Positions 61,628 to 64,000 of a stretch of DNA of 64,000 nt are shown piece by piece; position 1 is the first letter of the stretch, and each line of letters begins with the position of its first letter. This DNA comes from Phorcus lineatus (lineage: Eukaryota > Mollusca > Gastropoda > Trochida > Trochidae): the NCBI GenBank assembly GCA_921293015.1, contig OV121085.1:19605911-19669910 (forward strand), in the 5' to 3' direction. Position numbers and translations under genes: made by a program. Under the pieces are notes generated by a model that saw only the letters and a list, made by a program, of their open reading frames with translations, was not told the origin of the DNA and did no database searches.

Positions 61628-64000
61628 CTGAAAAAACAAAGGATATGTATGAAATTAATTCTAATGCAATATTGAACAGAAGCTCTTATCAAGTATAAAT
61701 TCCAAAGTACTTATCATATGACCGAATAATTATTGAGTCACACTGTTAAAGGGACACAATGTTCCGTTTTTCATACCTAAATAAATGAGATGAGAGTACG
61801 CAAAATGTCAACTGGGTACGTTATGAAGCCCCAAATTAAAAATAAATTCCCATAAATCACTGATGTTCTTGATTAAGTCATCCAACTTGCAACTCTACTA
61901 AGACAAAATCTTCTTCACCTCAAGGGCCTTTTGACTTCAAAATAGTTCATTTGAACTTTGTGTAATTTGATTTCAAATCGATCAGCCCTTAAGTCTTTTG
62001 CATCTTAGGATAAAAGTAATTCAGTGCAGATTTTCACCCCTCTCAAACTAAAATGTAAGTCTACAGATGTGTCAAACTCTTTTATTTTCTGGTTGATGAA
62101 GCAAAGTGTGAGATCACATTTTCATCAAAATCTGAATTAAGGACTTAAGAAACATTCTCTTATGTGGCCTGTTATCACAAAGCAGCTAATTGAATAATAG
62201 TTGGTGTTTTTTCTGACAGACTTGTGCAAGAAGTATGTGAACCAAAACTGTCTTAAAATCCATTAATATGAGGATGTTGATAGGTGTAATATCTTTTTAT
62301 AACTATCTATACAAAGTCCTTGAAGCAAGTAGATTTGAAATAAAAACTTCTTGACACACACAGACATGAAGGAGACCTAGGGAAATAAAAAACACATTTT
62401 GTAGCAGTTCATGAAGTGAAACTGTCACTTAAGGTTAATTTGAAGTGAAAAGAGGAGTTGAAATATGCTACAGGCGATTAGTAATCAATTTCTAATTTCC
62501 TTTCAAAATTACCTAGTATAGTTTTCATCAAATTCAGCCCATATGGCTTCTTCCAAAAATATTATAAGAATTTTTCTGTTCTAATTACAATGCTTAGCAT
62601 GTTTTGTAGCACATTGTCATGAATTATATTAATAGGCTTACATGTTTATAAACTGGTTTTCAATCACAAATCACAACTTTGACCAGTTTATTGTCCCTTT
62701 ACTGAGCTGATAAGCATTAAGATGGTTATTTTCAGAAACAACCACTACTTCTCGGTTAAATAATACCATTTCTGAAATTTGACATATTTTACTCTAACAA
62801 CATTCTCTGTGCCCCTTTAACATGCATCTGGCCTCGCTATTGAATATTTGAAATGTTTCATTTAACACAAATTTTAAAATCCTCCAATCAAAAGGAAATT
62901 CACACATAATTTATCTAGAAACTTGACAATGAAATGTTGAGTTTGAATCAAATCTATCACAACCAGTTTTGACGGTTGATGTCTTTATTCCATCATAAAT
63001 GGATTTCAGGTCTCTACTATGAAAATTCCCAATATTCTCTATGATATAAAAAACCTTCTTCACCTTGAGGATATTTGCTACTTAAAGTGCTTAACATCAA
63101 TTCATCTTTACAAATATCTTCTTTGGCCTTGCCCAAGAGCAAGGGAACACATCTTTTACTCCTAGAAGTACAAAGTTAATTTCATTTGAAATTCATGCCA
63201 GCCATTATTCAAATATTTATCACTAAGTGCATCAATATTTATGACGTTGTTCCCAATGACTGGTCATTGCTGGCGGCGACAAGGGCTTTGCCCTATCATT
63301 GTTGAACCTACCACTTCAAATACACTTAATTTGAATTTGAATATCATTCATGATTGAAAATGACCCAAATTCATATTTCTTGTGATCGGTTGTCGTTCTT
63401 ACACTGGTAAATTATTTGTTTACTCATCATATTTGCCTGAATGTTATGAATATCAATTCAATTTGTTACTGATGAGCTAAATAATGATTTTTTTGTGACT
63501 GGTATAATCTATGGATTGTCAGTTAACTTAAAGAGATAAGACTTGATCTATAAAAATAGAGCAATTGGCTTTTAATGGCTAATCAGTCTTTGTCTGACAT
63601 GGTCTTCTGTTGAAGAAATATATTTAAATGGGATGCAAAGAAATTTCACCAATCATGCAAACACACAATTCTAAATCTATTGGTCATGGTTTCAGTGTTC
63701 TAGTGCTTTAAGTCAATTATATTAATAACTTTGACAGGGTGATCTTTGACTCTCTCTGTAGTTGCATTCAACATTTTATACAAGTTGTATTTTTTTTAAA
63801 GATTCTTGAAATTGCTAAAGGCATTAAAAATAATGTATGAAATGGTAAAAAATATCACCCCTCGTCTGCAACATTTTAAGAATATGTCCTTTTTGGTCAA
63901 TATTATTTCATTATTATACTTTGCAAATTTCATTCTACACTACCAAAATTATAGTGCAACTTAAAGTGGTGCCCCTTCAATGATAAAACTGCACACCAAA
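61628..64000 (-). other. upstream intron; signal-peptide exon not found
   Basis: No minus-strand frame combines an ATG, a hydrophobic core and a phase-0 donor in this stretch. A somewhat GC-richer patch at 63060-63310 has an open minus-strand frame but no convincing fit. The canonical first exon probably lies beyond 64000. Confidence 0.5.

Noticed and set aside
63060-63310. Minus-strand open frame with TTCTAG acceptor as candidate first exon
   Set aside because: No ATG plus hydrophobic core, phase not demonstrable, and the text looks like a dispersed repeat.

Overview
The window is AT-rich, intron-rich animal DNA dominated by one large minus-strand gene. I read it as the orthologue of the receptor tyrosine kinase ROS1 (Drosophila Sevenless). 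The many small phase-consistent exons, the GT-AG introns and the repeats (a GAGTGAGTGAGT...GCAATATT short-insertion core, 'aacaagggcaataactc' repeats, CTTTGTGAA foldbacks) suggest a mollusc, probably a gastropod. The species call is inference; the gene call is strong.

I placed 41 coding exons between 61627 (5' side) and 5401 (TAG stop) by reading splice sites and translations by hand. The lengths sum to 7779 nt, exactly 2593 codons (2592 residues plus stop), and every neighbouring pair of exons has matching phase. Residue numbers below count from the first residue encoded in the window; the signal-peptide exon(s) lie upstream of 61627 and were not found. Order along the protein: N-terminal NCIQGC motif (exons 1-2); FN3 1-2 (exons 3-5); beta-propeller 1 (exons 6-9); FN3 3 (10-11); propeller 2 (12-15); FN3 4-5 (16-19); propeller 3 (20-23); FN3 6-9 (24-30); transmembrane helix (31); juxtamembrane (32); tyrosine kinase (33-38); long Pro/Ser-rich tail (38-41). 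This is the ROS1 layout, with an unusually long tail (about 400 residues).

Layout: 1-5400 is 3' flank or 3' UTR with repeats only. 5401-16157 holds tail, kinase, transmembrane and last FN3 exons. 16502-33073 holds the middle ectodomain. 35267-39119 holds the start of propeller 1. A 17 kb intron (39120-56306) is full of tandem and mobile repeats. 56307-61627 holds the N-terminal FN3 exons. 61628-64000 has no recognised exon. The short introns between 12881 and 25340 and between 28779 and 31029 (roughly 80-1100 bp each) hold only AT-rich intron sequence apart from the repeats listed.

The main discoveries are three. (1) A separate signal-peptide exon (31677-31725) inside intron 9 sits behind a CpG-denser, promoter-like stretch with an ETS consensus. 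It splices in phase to exon 10 and so predicts a second, N-terminally shortened ROS1 of 2095 residues with its own secretion signal. (2) A 42-nt in-phase cassette exon (37255-37296) behind a long polypyrimidine tract would insert 14 residues into propeller 1. (3) The tail carries three PPxY motifs within about 26 residues plus YxxM and YxNx docking sites, and the kinase has Met at the gatekeeper position. Mobile DNA includes a Tigger/pogo relic with TIRs and TA duplication, two small TIR elements, a LINE 3' remnant, and a 58-bp insertion with a 14-bp target duplication inside a 117-bp tandem array.
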